Positions 52,469-62,966 of a stretch of DNA of 64,000 nucleotides are shown here, piece after piece; position 1 is the first letter of the stretch, and every line of letters begins with the position of its first letter. The stretch lies in contig NZ_CVRP01000011.1 of assembly GCF_001261735.1 (NCBI RefSeq), positions 1 through 64,000 of the forward strand, in the 5' to 3' direction. The notes beneath the pieces were generated by a model. The model was given only the letters and a program-made list of their open reading frames with translations, was not told where the DNA came from and did not search any database. The translations under genes were made by a program, and so were the position numbers. This DNA is from Dysgonomonas sp. BGC7 (lineage in GTDB: Bacteria; Bacteroidota; Bacteroidia; Bacteroidales; Dysgonomonadaceae).

Positions 52469-53321
52469 AGATTATGGTTGTTTCAATGACTAAAATAAAA
52501 AAACTTTCTACAAGACACAGGGAATTATTTTTTCTGTGAGCCGCAGAGATCAATAAAAAGTGTCGCTTATATCTGAAATTATAGATAAAAAACAGAGCAG
52601 ATATAGATTCTGAAAAAATAAAACATTATGAAATTGGGGGAAATTTGAGAGTTATTATCTATCTTTATAAAAGATAAGTTGCTCTTTAATATAGTTAAGA
52701 AATTAAGCAAATCGAAGAGACAAGCTGGTTTCTAAATCGTTACCTATCGAGAAATGAAGGCTATGTAATCTACTGATTAATAGCTGATAAAAGTTTTCTA
52801 TATGTCTTCCTGTGTGTAAGGTCAATAAAACGTAAATCAGAGCATATCTAAGAATCATATCGTTAATAAATATCAAAACATATACATTTGCTTAGAGTTA
52901 CAGTTAGCAAAATGGTGCAAAACGAAGAAGTATAATAGTTACCAAATATATCTGAAAAATTTGCTCTGAAAAATAGAGCAAATTACAACATATTAATATT
53001 TTGCGTTAACATCAGTATATTAAGCATTTAGTATAAGTAATTTTTTAAAAGCACAAGACATTGAATTATAGTCAGTTTCTTCTCCTTAGGATATATTCAC
53101 TCCTACCTAGTATAAAGCCCAAACTTTAATCGTTATTTTTTCAAGTCATCCAACCCTTTGCGATTCTTTTCTGCTCGCTTATTAGCCTTATCCGCTCGTT
53201 TCTCTTTTAAATTCTTTTGAGGAGCTTTTCTGTCTGCTCTATCTTTTCCTTTTTGTTCTTTTGACATAGTTTTTTTGTTTTAAATACTTTTTCAAGATCA
53301 GGATTTCTTATCGAAAATATA
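52469..53321. other. Long intergenic region before the glucan synthase
   Basis: About 850 bp of AT-rich DNA. The only coding-like item is the small Lys-rich frame near 53133-53268, given separately. Other short frames look random. No strong hairpin or long repeat was seen apart from the operator array that begins at 53322. Confidence 0.35.
53133..53268 (-). pseudogene. Small Lys-rich gene with frameshift
   Basis: The frame from 53268 starts MSKEQKGKDRADRKAP and ends after 26 codons. Removing one base near 53219-53220 restores a 44-codon frame rich in Lys, Arg and Glu that ends KGLDDLKK. Short basic proteins beginning M-K/S-K-E-Q-K-G-K are common in Bacteroidales and of unknown role. The break may be real decay or a sequence error. 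Confidence is low. Confidence 0.35.
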
Positions 53322-53417
53322 TTACATAATTAAAACTATAAGTTACATAATTAATAGTTTCAACCGTTTTCATGGCTTTATCTATGAATTATGTAACTTA
53401 TTGAAAATGTTATGTAA
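53322..53417. promoter_or_regulatory. Paired TTACATAA operator array upstream of the glucan synthase
   Basis: TTACATAA occurs at 53322-53329 and 53343-53350 (21 bp apart). Its reverse complement TTATGTAA occurs at 53388-53395 and 53410-53417 (22 bp apart). The inner copies extend to a 13-bp inverted repeat AAGTTACATAATT (53340-53352) / AATTATGTAACTT (53387-53399). The 21-22-bp direct-repeat spacing, two helical turns, suits AraC-like binding to tandem half-sites. The -7-like TACCTTTA follows at 53440-53447, 21 bp before the start codon at 53469. Confidence 0.6.
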
Positions 53418-53468
53418 CACAAATTCCCATAAATCGGCATACCTTTAAAATAAACAGAAGAAACAAAT

Positions 53469-56400
53469 ATGTTAGATTTTAGAGGTTATAAGAAATCCCA
53501 ACACAAAGTCAATAATAAACCTTTTTACGGTGAATTGTTTAATACAGAACAGTTGGCAGAGTATTCGAAAGCACTTGGAGAGGATCATCAGGCAACAGGG
53601 AGTACACAGAGTAATTATCTGCGAGAGCAATTAGATTATAATGATGTTATTCTGCACGATTTCAATAATGAAATGTTAACAAGCAGCAATCGAAGTTATG
53701 TAACTCCCGCTATCGAATGGATGATTGACAATTTCTATTTAATTGAAGAGCATATTTTATTAGCCCGACATCACTACCCCAAGGAATATAACCAAGAACT
53801 TCCTTGCCTCTTGAAAGGTGAATATAAAGGGATACCCCGTATATATTCTTCAGTCATAGAACTCATCTCCCATACAGATTCTCAGATTGATATAGAATCA
53901 CTTTCTGCTTTTTATAAGGCATACCAAATAAAATCTGCCCTCAAGATAGGAGAGCTCTGGGCAATCCCTATTATGTTACGGTTAGCGTTAATCGAAAATT
54001 TGCAACGTATTGCAACTCGATTACAGTTAAATACGAAACATCGCGATATAGCAAAAATGTGGGTCGACAAGCTGGAGGATATTGCTCTCAAAAAGCCCTC
54101 TAAATTGATTGAGATAGTAGCTGATATGGCACATTCCGATATCCCGACATCCGGTTCTTTTGTCTCAGAATTCAGTCAACGGTTATCGTCTCAAAATTCG
54201 GCATTACAAATAGCCCGCAATTGGCTCGAACAAAAACTGGCGGAAGATGGACTTTTCATAGACGAGCTGATTTATCAGGAAAATCAAAATCAGGCAGTAA
54301 ATCAATTATCTGTCAGTCATATCATAAATAGTCTCCGGTTTATAAATACAACCGACTGGAAAATATTTGTTGAAAGACAAAGTATTGTAGAGCAAATTTT
54401 ACTTAAAGATCCAGCTGGAATTTATGGATCTATGGACTTTAATACTCGTGATCATTATCGACATATTATAGAATCATTAGCACAAAACAGTCTTAGATCA
54501 GAGATTGAAATCGCTCAATCTGCAATTACATTAACCCAATTGTATAAAGATACAGGCACACAACAAGCTCATGTGGGCTATTTTTTAATAGGTAATGGAA
54601 AATATTTACTCAACAAAGAAATTGATGTAAAAAAGACTATCACTACAAGAATAAAAAATGTATTCAGAGGTGTTCCTTTAGCTATTTATGCCGGATCTAT
54701 AGCTATAATATCTATACTTGGATTTATCCTATTTGTTTCTATTTTCCAATCCAAAGAAATATCAATAACACATTGGCATTTTATAATCTTATCGTTCCTT
54801 TTCTTTATTTTCATTAACCAATTTGCTATATTTTTTGTCAATTGGATAATTACTCTTTTTGCAAAACCGGATATTCTGCCCCGACTTGATTTTTCCAAAT
54901 CAATACCGACTGAATGCCGCACAATGGTGGTTATTCCAACCATCATTTCAAATGAGGAAAATGTTGATAGTTTAATTTCCCAATTGGAACTTCATTATCT
55001 GTCGAATAGAAATACCAATCTTCATTTTGGATTATTGACAGACTTTCCGGATGCTCCTAAAGAGAAAGAGGCCTCCGATGATCTTTTGCTCAATCTGGCA
55101 CGTTTGGGAATTGAAAATCTCAATAAAAAGTACAAGATTGATAACGGCACTCTGTTCTATTTGTTTCATCGACCTCGTCAATGGAATCTGAAAGAAAAAA
55201 CGTGGATGGGCTATGAGCGGAAAAGGGGTAAGCTAATGGAATTTAATTCACTACTAAGAGGGAAGGAAAACAATTGCTTCTCGCACATTGAAGGAGACCG
55301 ATCTATATTGCCGAGCTTTAAGTATGTGATAACCTTAGATGCAGACACACAATTGTCTCCCGACACCGCTCATAAACTGATAGGAACAATGGCTCACCCA
55401 CTGAATCAGGCAGAACTTGATGTGAAACGAAATGTTGTAGTCAGGGGTTATGGTATTCTTCAACCCCGTGTTTCGTCCAATCTTGTAAGCAGTCAATGTT
55501 CCCCTTTCTCACGCTTGTTTACAGGCGATTCGGGTATTGACATTTACACCCGAACCGTATCCGATGTCTATCAGGATGTGTTTCACGAAGGTTCTTATAT
55601 GGGTAAAGGTATTTATGATGTAGATACTTTTGAAACCAGCTTAAACAACCGTTTTCCTGAGAACAAAATACTTAGCCACGATTTGTTGGAGTCATCCTAT
55701 ATACGCTCCGGACTTGTTAGCGATATAGAAGTTTCCGAATCATTTCCCCCGGGTTATAATATGGATGCAAACCGTCGTTTTCGTTGGATACGGGGAGACT
55801 GGCAAATCTTACAATGGGTATTGCCTTGCGTTCCTAATTCGGGTAAAGGTTTTTCCAAAAATCCTATTTCGAGTTTAAGCAAATGGAAAATACTTGATAA
55901 TTTACGCCGAAGTATAGTCTCGCCTGCAACATTGTTATTCTTGATCGGATTTGCCATATTGTTTCCTCAAAAACTTTGGTCAGGTCTATTGTTGATACTT
56001 CTCATTACCGTTCTCCCTTTTGTATTGGAGAATACAACCAGCTCTTTACGCAAAGCAAAAGACCAATCGTGGAAACTCCATTTATGGGAGGTCTTAGAAA
56101 AAAGCATGCATCAATTCAAGCAGGTTCTATTTGCATTAGTTGTTCTCCCATACGAAGCCTATCTCTGTGTAAAAGCAATTATTGTCACTCTTTGGCGACT
56201 GACTATATCTCATAAACATCTGATGCAATGGCAAACCTCTGCCGATGTAGAGAAAAAAGCAGTTAATACACTATCGGGATTCTATAACAGGATGTGGTTT
56301 TCGCCTGTAATGGCTATTCTGTGCGGAATATCGTTAGGTATATACAACCCGATCTTACTATACGTTTCTCCGTTTTTATTTATATGGATAATTGCTCCAT

Positions 56401-59400
56401 ATATCGCATGGCGTGCAAGTTGTCCTATAATCCCCAAAATATCTAAAATAACAAATGAGCAAGATCTTCTATTACACCGTATAGCCCGTAAAACCTGGCA
56501 TTTTTTCGAAGTTTTCGTTAATGAAAAAGAGAATTGGTTAGCACCCGACAATTTTCAGGAAACACCTAATCCTGCTATTGCTTCCCGGACTTCTCCTACC
56601 AATATAGGTCTGTCGTTATTAGCCAATTTATCCGCTTTTGATTTAGGATACCTGACAGCCGGAAAGTTTGTAGAGCGAACTAAGCTGACCTTTGATACTA
56701 TGACAAAACTGCAAAAACACAGGGGGCATCTGTATAATTGGTATAATACTGAAACACTTGAGCCTATGTTCCCGCTGTATGTTTCGAGTGTAGATAGTGG
56801 TAATCTGGCAGGGCATTTGCTTACACTCACCCAAGGGCTAAGGGAATTAGAAAAAGACAATATTTACAAGCCTGTTATTTTCGAAGGGATGCTTGACACT
56901 GTACAGACAATGAGAAACATTGACTGCAAAAACAAGGCTTTGATTTTATTCGAAAAGGAATTGTCTAAGCCTTTGCCCGAAACATTAACTGCTGCGTTTG
57001 CCCTTTTAAAATCGGCAGAACAACAAATCGGACAGATCAATAATACTTTATCATCCGACGATGCCATACTGAACTCATGGGGTGCGGTATTAAAGAAAAA
57101 CTGCAAGGAATATGTTGATGAAATGCTTTTTCTTGCCCCTTGGCTTGCCATATCACTTTCTGTTCCTGTTGAAAGATCGGAAGAAAGTATTGCAGATGTA
57201 CAGATGAATCATATAATATCTGCACTGGAAGCTTTAGATTATGTGCCTACGTTAACACAAATAGCCAATTTAGAAACTACCGGTATTTGTTCACAAATTC
57301 AATCTGTATTAGAGCAATTGTCCAGCAAAGATAATTTATCAGCCGATAGAGAAATAAAATACTTAACACAATGGCAGGCTTGTATGAAGGATGCAATAAA
57401 GAATGCAAAACAAAGAATACGTATTGTCAATGTTCTGGCACAGCAAAGTGATAGTTTTGCCAAAATGGATTTTGCCTTTTTGTATGATCCGGTAAAGAAG
57501 TTATTCTCGATCGGATATAATGTCATCGAACAACGGATGGATCAAGGTTCGTACGATATGCTAGCTTCCGAAGCGCGCCTATGCAGTTATGTAGCTATAG
57601 CCCAAGGACAAATTCCGTTAGAGCATTGGTTTTCGCTCAGCAGATTACTTATTTTTTCGCAGGGAAAACCGATATTGGTTTCATGGAGCGGTTCTATGTT
57701 CGAATATCTGATGCCACTGCTGGTTATGCCAAATTATGAGCAAACATTGCTCGACCAAACCTACAAAGGAGTAATCTATGAGCAAATCGAATACGGTAAA
57801 AAATTCAATATTCCTTGGGGAATTTCAGAATCAGGATTAAATCGTACTGATACTCAATTCAATTATCAATATAAAGCTTTCGGGATACCAAGTTTAGGAT
57901 TGAAGCGAGGTCTGTCAAAAGATCTGGTGATTGCACCTTATGCCACTCTTCTGGCTCTGATGGTTAATTCGCGACAAGCGTGCGAAAACTTGGAACGCCT
58001 TACTGATGACGGCTTTGAAGGCATGTATGGTTATTACGAGGCTGTGGATTATACACCATCGCATCTGCCGTTAAATGAAACAAGCATAGCTGTTCACTCC
58101 TATATGGCACATCATCAAGGTATGGGACTTGTATCGATATCCAACATAATGAAAGGAAATAAGATGCAGGAGCGTTTTATGTCTTGCCCGATGATTAAGG
58201 CTTTTGAGCCTTTATTACAGGAAAAAAATCCTCATAATATAAAGATCGATGTTATATCGGATGACTCTAAATTTGAGATCGAAGGGACTAATCCGTTATT
58301 ATCTAACAGTGTAAGTTATACTCGAGTTTTCGATAATAAAAACATACCACCCGAAATCAACTTGCTATCTAACGGACGTTATCAGGTAATGATAAATAAC
58401 AGTGGTGGAGGCTACAGCCGATGGAATAATTTAGCTGTCACCCGTTGGCGTGAAGATGCAACCGCAGGTTGTCATGGCTTGTTTGTTTATTTGTGCGATG
58501 TTGATACAGGAGAATACTGGTCGATTGGAAACCAACCGATACCAAGTTCTTCTGATGATTACAGCGTAAAATTCACTCAGGCTTATGCCGAATTTAAACA
58601 ACAACATTCTAAATTAGAAGTAGGAACAACCATCTGTGTTTCACCCGAAGATGACTTGGAACTGAGGCGAATAACCTTAACCAACCATACCAATAAGTCA
58701 CGGAGAATAGAACTGACTACATACAGCGAAGTAGTTATATCATCACAAGATGCAGATGAAGCACACCCCGCTTTCAATAACTTGTTTGTACAAACCGAAT
58801 TCAATGCAGCAGCCTCATCCATATTGTGTACCCGTCGTCCCCGTTCGCAGGAGGAAGCCCCACCATACTTGCTGCATTTGCTGTTATCCGGGCAAGATCA
58901 GGAAAATGACGTTTCGTGCGAAACTGACAGGGCTTCTTTTGTTGGTCGTGGACATTCATTGGCAAAGCCTTCGGCAATGAGGCAATCCGGAACGTTATCA
59001 AATAGTGAGGGTTCTGTTCTTGACCCTTGTATTGCATTGCGACGGTCGATTGTTATCCCGGCCCGAAAGAGTGTAAAAGTATATGTACTACTAGGTATGT
59101 CCGAAACCCATTTAGGAGCATTGTCCCTATCGGATAAATACCAGAATATTCGTATGACAGATCGTGCTTTCGAATTGGCATGGACTCACAGTCAGGTGGT
59201 TCTTTACCAACTTAATATCACCGAGACCGAAGCTCAGGTTTTTGCGAAAATGGCAGGATCTTTGGTTTATGCAAATCCTTTGTTCAGGACAGATCCAAAT
59301 ACTATAAAACATAACAAACGCGGACAAAGCGGATTGTGGAGCTATGGCATTTCGGGTGATATTCCGTTAGTGTTATTACGAATAAAGGATATAACAAATA

Positions 59401-62174
59401 TAGAACTGGTGCGTCAATTGGTTTTGGCGCATGCTTACTGGCGGATGAAAGGTTTAGTGATCGACCTTGTTATATTGAACGAAGATACATCAGTGTATCG
59501 CCAATCGTTGTATGATGAGATAATAAGCCTGATACATAGTGGCGTAGAAGCTACATTCTTAGAAAAGCAAGGTGGCATTTTTGTTCGACGTGTAGAGCAT
59601 ATGCCCCACGAAGATATATTACTCCTTCAGTCTGTTGCCCGAATTGTAATCGATGATGAGCAAGGAACATTATTCGACCAAATGGAAGGTAAGTTAACTA
59701 CGGATGTTCAAACTCCGATATTAAAACCAATACATGCTATCGAAGAGGTGAGTATAACAAGCTTTGTACCCAATGATGTTATTCTTTCAAATGGTATCGG
59801 TGGATTTTCTCCCGATGGGCAGGAATATATTATTACATTAAAACCGGGAGAATCGACACCGGCTCCTTGGTGCAATGTATTGGCAAATGAACATTTTGGA
59901 ACGGTAGTATCTGAGAGTGGAAGTGCTTATACCTGGGGCGAAAATGCACATGAATTCCGTATTACACCTTGGCATAACGATACAATACAGGATTCATCAG
60001 GTGAAGCCTTTTATATTCGCGACGAAGAAACAGGACAATACTGGTCACCAACACCTTATCCCGCAAGAGGAAATACCCCTTATGTTATTCGACATGGTTT
60101 TGGCTACACTGTTTTTGAGCATACTGAAAATGAAATAGAATCAGAATTATGGATGTATGTAGCTTTGGACACATCAATAAAATTCACAATCTTAAAAATA
60201 AAGAATCTATCCAATCGTCCGCGGAACTTATCTGTTACCGGCTATTATGAATGGATATTGGCAGAGAAAAAATCTAAAAGCCTTTTACATACTCAGACAG
60301 AAGTCGATATAGAAACAGGAGTGCTTTTTGCTCATAATTTTTATAACTCAGATTTCGCAGGAAAGATTGCTTTTATAGATGTCAATGAGTCCCGAACAGT
60401 GACAGGCGACCGAAAAGAATTTATTGGACAAAATGGAAGTTTATCTGATCCTGATGCGATGAAGCATACTCGTCTATCAGGAAAAACAGGAGCAGGCATT
60501 GATGCTTGTGGAGCTGTTCAAGTTGTTTTTGATTTAGCAGAAGGAAAAACCAAAGAAACTCGCTTCAAATTAGGTTTTGCTCAGAATAAAGAGGAGATGA
60601 AACAATTAGTCCGTCGTTATCGACAAATAGGATCTTCACGACAAACATTGGATAATGTTCGTAATTATTGGAATCAAACACTTGGTGGAATCAAAGTAGA
60701 TACTCCTGATTCTACTGTCAATGTAATGGCTAACGGTTGGTTGCTATATCAAACATTGAGTAGCCGTATTTGGGCACGTTCAGGATTCTACCAATCGGGA
60801 GGAGCTTATGGTTTCCGCGATCAGTTGCAAGATGTAATGGCTCTGGTTCATGTTGAACCCGATATAACCCGAAAGCAAATACTTCGTGCAGCCGCGCATC
60901 AATTTACCGAAGGCGATGTGCAACATTGGTGGCATCCTCCGATGAACAGAGGGGTTCGAACGCATTTTTCGGACGATTATTTGTGGTTGCCTTATGTTGT
61001 ATGTCAATATATTTCGAGTGTTGGGGATAATGACATTTTAGGTGAGATTGTATCGTTTATCGAAGGTCGGGAGCTACGGGCAGACGAAGAATCATATTAC
61101 GATCAGCCCAATCATTCAGCCGAATCAGCATCCCTTTACGAGCATTGCGTGAGAAGTATTAAGTACGGTCTTAAATTCGGCGTACATGGTTTACCTCTCA
61201 TGGGATGCGGTGATTGGAACGATGGTATGAATCTGGTAGGAAAAGAAGGGAAAGGTGAAAGCGTTTGGCTTGGTTTCTTTTTGTACGATGTATTAATCAA
61301 GTTTTCGGATGTGGCAAGGCTTCGCAATGATGAATCTTTTGCTCAGTACTGTGTAAATCAAGCAAAAGAATTGCAAAAAAACATCAGGTTACATGCTTGG
61401 GATGGCAAATGGTATCGTCGAGCCTTTTTTGATGACGGTAGTCCTCTCGGTTCTGTCTTGAATGAAGAGTGCCGGATTGATTCTATTGCTCAAAGTTGGT
61501 CGGTAATTAGTGGTGCAGGAGATAAGGAGCGTTCGGCAATGGCTATGAAGCAAGTTGATATGCAGCTAGTCGAAAGAGAAGCCAAACTTATCCGATTGTT
61601 TACACCTTCATTTGATAAATCATCTCTAAATCCGGGTTATATAAAAGGATATATTCCGGGAGTCCGTGAAAATGGAGGGCAATATACTCACGCAGCCATC
61701 TGGACAGCGTTGGCTTTTGCTATGATGGGAGAAACAGATAAAGCATGGGAGCTTTTCGATTTACTGAATCCGGTACAACATGGGGCTACAGCAGCAGTTA
61801 TTGCCATTTACAAAGTTGAGCCTTATGTGGTAGCTGCCGATGTGTACACAAACCCTCAGCATCTCGGACGAGGCGGCTGGACGTGGTATACAGGTTCAGC
61901 ATCGTGGATGTATCGGCTGTTGACAGAGACATTGCTTGGTCTCAATCGTGTGGGAGAGAAACTACATCTAACTCCTCATCTGAAAAAAGAATGGGATAGT
62001 TACAAAGTACATTATCGTTTTCAAGACACTGTTTATCATATTACGTTCAATCGAGGCGAAGATTCTATAGAACCCTATCTTATTTTAGATGGGCAGAAGC
62101 AGAATGATTTAAACACTCTACATATGAAGAATGATTGTACAGAACATTTTGTGGACATGTGGATTAGAAAGTAA
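53469..62174 (+). CDS. Cyclic beta-1,2-glucan synthase-like protein (GT84-GH94)
   Basis: This very large 2901-residue protein has the layout of NdvB/Cgs cyclic beta-1,2-glucan synthases. The N-terminal 390 residues are cytoplasmic and helical. Membrane segments lie near residues 400-470 and 820-1010. The glycosyltransferase 84 domain between them has the DxD-like YVITLDADTQLSPDTAH (near residue 620) and RRFRWIRGDWQIL. A glucoamylase-like region follows (PWGISESGLNRTDTQFNYQY and FGIPSLGLKRGLSKDL). The C-terminal GH94 phosphorylase-like domain has the catalytic Asp region GCGDWNDGMNLVG near residue 2580, which can set ring size. The product would be a periplasmic cyclic beta-1,2-glucan. The gene stands alone. 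No exporter (NdvA-type ABC) is in the window. Confidence 0.93.
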   Translation: MLDFRGYKKSQHKVNNKPFYGELFNTEQLAEYSKALGEDHQATGSTQSNYLREQLDYNDVILHDFNNEMLTSSNRSYVTPAIEWMIDNFYLIEEHILLARHHYPKEYNQELPCLLKGEYKGIPRIYSSVIELISHTDSQIDIESLSAFYKAYQIKSALKIGELWAIPIMLRLALIENLQRIATRLQLNTKHRDIAKMWVDKLEDIALKKPSKLIEIVADMAHSDIPTSGSFVSEFSQRLSSQNSALQIARNWLEQKLAEDGLFIDELIYQENQNQAVNQLSVSHIINSLRFINTTDWKIFVERQSIVEQILLKDPAGIYGSMDFNTRDHYRHIIESLAQNSLRSEIEIAQSAITLTQLYKDTGTQQAHVGYFLIGNGKYLLNKEIDVKKTITTRIKNVFRGVPLAIYAGSIAIISILGFILFVSIFQSKEISITHWHFIILSFLFFIFINQFAIFFVNWIITLFAKPDILPRLDFSKSIPTECRTMVVIPTIISNEENVDSLISQLELHYLSNRNTNLHFGLLTDFPDAPKEKEASDDLLLNLARLGIENLNKKYKIDNGTLFYLFHRPRQWNLKEKTWMGYERKRGKLMEFNSLLRGKENNCFSHIEGDRSILPSFKYVITLDADTQLSPDTAHKLIGTMAHPLNQAELDVKRNVVVRGYGILQPRVSSNLVSSQCSPFSRLFTGDSGIDIYTRTVSDVYQDVFHEGSYMGKGIYDVDTFETSLNNRFPENKILSHDLLESSYIRSGLVSDIEVSESFPPGYNMDANRRFRWIRGDWQILQWVLPCVPNSGKGFSKNPISSLSKWKILDNLRRSIVSPATLLFLIGFAILFPQKLWSGLLLILLITVLPFVLENTTSSLRKAKDQSWKLHLWEVLEKSMHQFKQVLFALVVLPYEAYLCVKAIIVTLWRLTISHKHLMQWQTSADVEKKAVNTLSGFYNRMWFSPVMAILCGISLGIYNPILLYVSPFLFIWIIAPYIAWRASCPIIPKISKITNEQDLLLHRIARKTWHFFEVFVNEKENWLAPDNFQETPNPAIASRTSPTNIGLSLLANLSAFDLGYLTAGKFVERTKLTFDTMTKLQKHRGHLYNWYNTETLEPMFPLYVSSVDSGNLAGHLLTLTQGLRELEKDNIYKPVIFEGMLDTVQTMRNIDCKNKALILFEKELSKPLPETLTAAFALLKSAEQQIGQINNTLSSDDAILNSWGAVLKKNCKEYVDEMLFLAPWLAISLSVPVERSEESIADVQMNHIISALEALDYVPTLTQIANLETTGICSQIQSVLEQLSSKDNLSADREIKYLTQWQACMKDAIKNAKQRIRIVNVLAQQSDSFAKMDFAFLYDPVKKLFSIGYNVIEQRMDQGSYDMLASEARLCSYVAIAQGQIPLEHWFSLSRLLIFSQGKPILVSWSGSMFEYLMPLLVMPNYEQTLLDQTYKGVIYEQIEYGKKFNIPWGISESGLNRTDTQFNYQYKAFGIPSLGLKRGLSKDLVIAPYATLLALMVNSRQACENLERLTDDGFEGMYGYYEAVDYTPSHLPLNETSIAVHSYMAHHQGMGLVSISNIMKGNKMQERFMSCPMIKAFEPLLQEKNPHNIKIDVISDDSKFEIEGTNPLLSNSVSYTRVFDNKNIPPEINLLSNGRYQVMINNSGGGYSRWNNLAVTRWREDATAGCHGLFVYLCDVDTGEYWSIGNQPIPSSSDDYSVKFTQAYAEFKQQHSKLEVGTTICVSPEDDLELRRITLTNHTNKSRRIELTTYSEVVISSQDADEAHPAFNNLFVQTEFNAAASSILCTRRPRSQEEAPPYLLHLLLSGQDQENDVSCETDRASFVGRGHSLAKPSAMRQSGTLSNSEGSVLDPCIALRRSIVIPARKSVKVYVLLGMSETHLGALSLSDKYQNIRMTDRAFELAWTHSQVVLYQLNITETEAQVFAKMAGSLVYANPLFRTDPNTIKHNKRGQSGLWSYGISGDIPLVLLRIKDITNIELVRQLVLAHAYWRMKGLVIDLVILNEDTSVYRQSLYDEIISLIHSGVEATFLEKQGGIFVRRVEHMPHEDILLLQSVARIVIDDEQGTLFDQMEGKLTTDVQTPILKPIHAIEEVSITSFVPNDVILSNGIGGFSPDGQEYIITLKPGESTPAPWCNVLANEHFGTVVSESGSAYTWGENAHEFRITPWHNDTIQDSSGEAFYIRDEETGQYWSPTPYPARGNTPYVIRHGFGYTVFEHTENEIESELWMYVALDTSIKFTILKIKNLSNRPRNLSVTGYYEWILAEKKSKSLLHTQTEVDIETGVLFAHNFYNSDFAGKIAFIDVNESRTVTGDRKEFIGQNGSLSDPDAMKHTRLSGKTGAGIDACGAVQVVFDLAEGKTKETRFKLGFAQNKEEMKQLVRRYRQIGSSRQTLDNVRNYWNQTLGGIKVDTPDSTVNVMANGWLLYQTLSSRIWARSGFYQSGGAYGFRDQLQDVMALVHVEPDITRKQILRAAAHQFTEGDVQHWWHPPMNRGVRTHFSDDYLWLPYVVCQYISSVGDNDILGEIVSFIEGRELRADEESYYDQPNHSAESASLYEHCVRSIKYGLKFGVHGLPLMGCGDWNDGMNLVGKEGKGESVWLGFFLYDVLIKFSDVARLRNDESFAQYCVNQAKELQKNIRLHAWDGKWYRRAFFDDGSPLGSVLNEECRIDSIAQSWSVISGAGDKERSAMAMKQVDMQLVEREAKLIRLFTPSFDKSSLNPGYIKGYIPGVRENGGQYTHAAIWTALAFAMMGETDKAWELFDLLNPVQHGATAAVIAIYKVEPYVVAADVYTNPQHLGRGGWTWYTGSASWMYRLLTETLLGLNRVGEKLHLTPHLKKEWDSYKVHYRFQDTVYHITFNRGEDSIEPYLILDGQKQNDLNTLHMKNDCTEHFVDMWIRK

Positions 62175-62235
62175 CAATATGTGAATTATAGAGCCTCTAG
62201 AAGAATAAACATAAAAGCTTCATTCAACGGTCAAA

Positions 62236-62260
62236 TAAAAGCCTTTGGAGGAGGCTTTTA
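62236..62260. terminator. Bidirectional terminator after the glucan synthase
   Basis: TAAAAGCCT (62236-62244) pairs with AGGCTTTTA (62252-62260), loop TTGGAGG. It lies between the convergent glucan synthase and AraC genes and overlaps the AraC stop codon. Confidence 0.65.
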
Positions 62261-62818
62261 TAAATTCTCAATATTATTGCGACGTTTATTTTTAAGGTTT
62301 TTGTAAAAAGTAGGAGTTAATCCGGTCACTTTTTTAAATTGATTGGATAAGTGAGCAGCACTACTATAATGTAATTTGTAGGAAATTTCGGCAAGGTTCA
62401 ATTCATCATAAAGAATTAATTCTTTAACTTTTTCTATTTTATGTATAATAATAAAATGTTCTATCGTAATACCTTCAGCCTCCGAAAATAAATTGGCTAG
62501 ATAAGTGTAGTTGTTATTTAATTTTTTACTCAGATAATCAGAAAAGTTTACTTTTAATCCTTCTCTAGAGTGATGTATAAGTTCTATAATTATAGTTTTT
62601 ATTTGTTCTATCTGGATTGCCTTTTTATCATCCATCAATTCAAGTCCCGATTTCAATAGTATTGTACGAAGCTGCTCTTGCTGTTGAATTGAAATTTTCT
62701 CTAAAGTCTCTATTTCGCCTAACTGAACGCTAGAATATTTGATTCCAATCTCCTCAAGATTGGCTTTCACCATCATTATACAACGGCGACTAACCATATA
62801 TTTGATATATATCTTCAT
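62258..62818 (-). CDS. AraC-type regulator with metal-binding-like N-terminus
   Basis: This 186-residue protein has a C-terminal AraC HTH (residues about 85-175; YLSKKLNNNYTYLANLFSEAEG and LAEISYKLHYSSAAHLSNQFK, ending KKVTGLTPTFYK). The N-terminal 60 residues resemble the heavy-metal-associated-like domain seen in Bacteroidales relatives that begin with M-x-C-x-x-C. Here the corresponding MVSRRCIMMVKANLEEIG has only one Cys, so metal binding may be lost. The start at 62818 is used because the preceding MKIYIKY also fits the family. The target is unknown; it is convergent with the glucan synthase. Confidence 0.84.
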   Translation of the reverse strand: MKIYIKYMVSRRCIMMVKANLEEIGIKYSSVQLGEIETLEKISIQQQEQLRTILLKSGLELMDDKKAIQIEQIKTIIIELIHHSREGLKVNFSDYLSKKLNNNYTYLANLFSEAEGITIEHFIIIHKIEKVKELILYDELNLAEISYKLHYSSAAHLSNQFKKVTGLTPTFYKNLKNKRRNNIENL

Positions 62819-62912
62819 AGGAGTGTTTATTTGATTGTAATATGCTGATTTATTCAGGCTTATTTGAAGGAGGATATAAAATATCTTGTTTTATATTCTA
62901 AATGAGTACAAA

Positions 62913-62942
62913 AAACGGGTAAGTAATTACACCTACCCGTTT
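62913..62942 (-). terminator. Terminator of the RRM gene
   Basis: AAACGGGTA (62913-62921) pairs with TACCCGTTT (62934-62942). In the leftward direction it is followed by TTTTTGTAC. It ends the RRM gene transcript. Confidence 0.65.
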
Positions 62943-62966
62943 GAAATTATACATCAGTTCGTTTGA

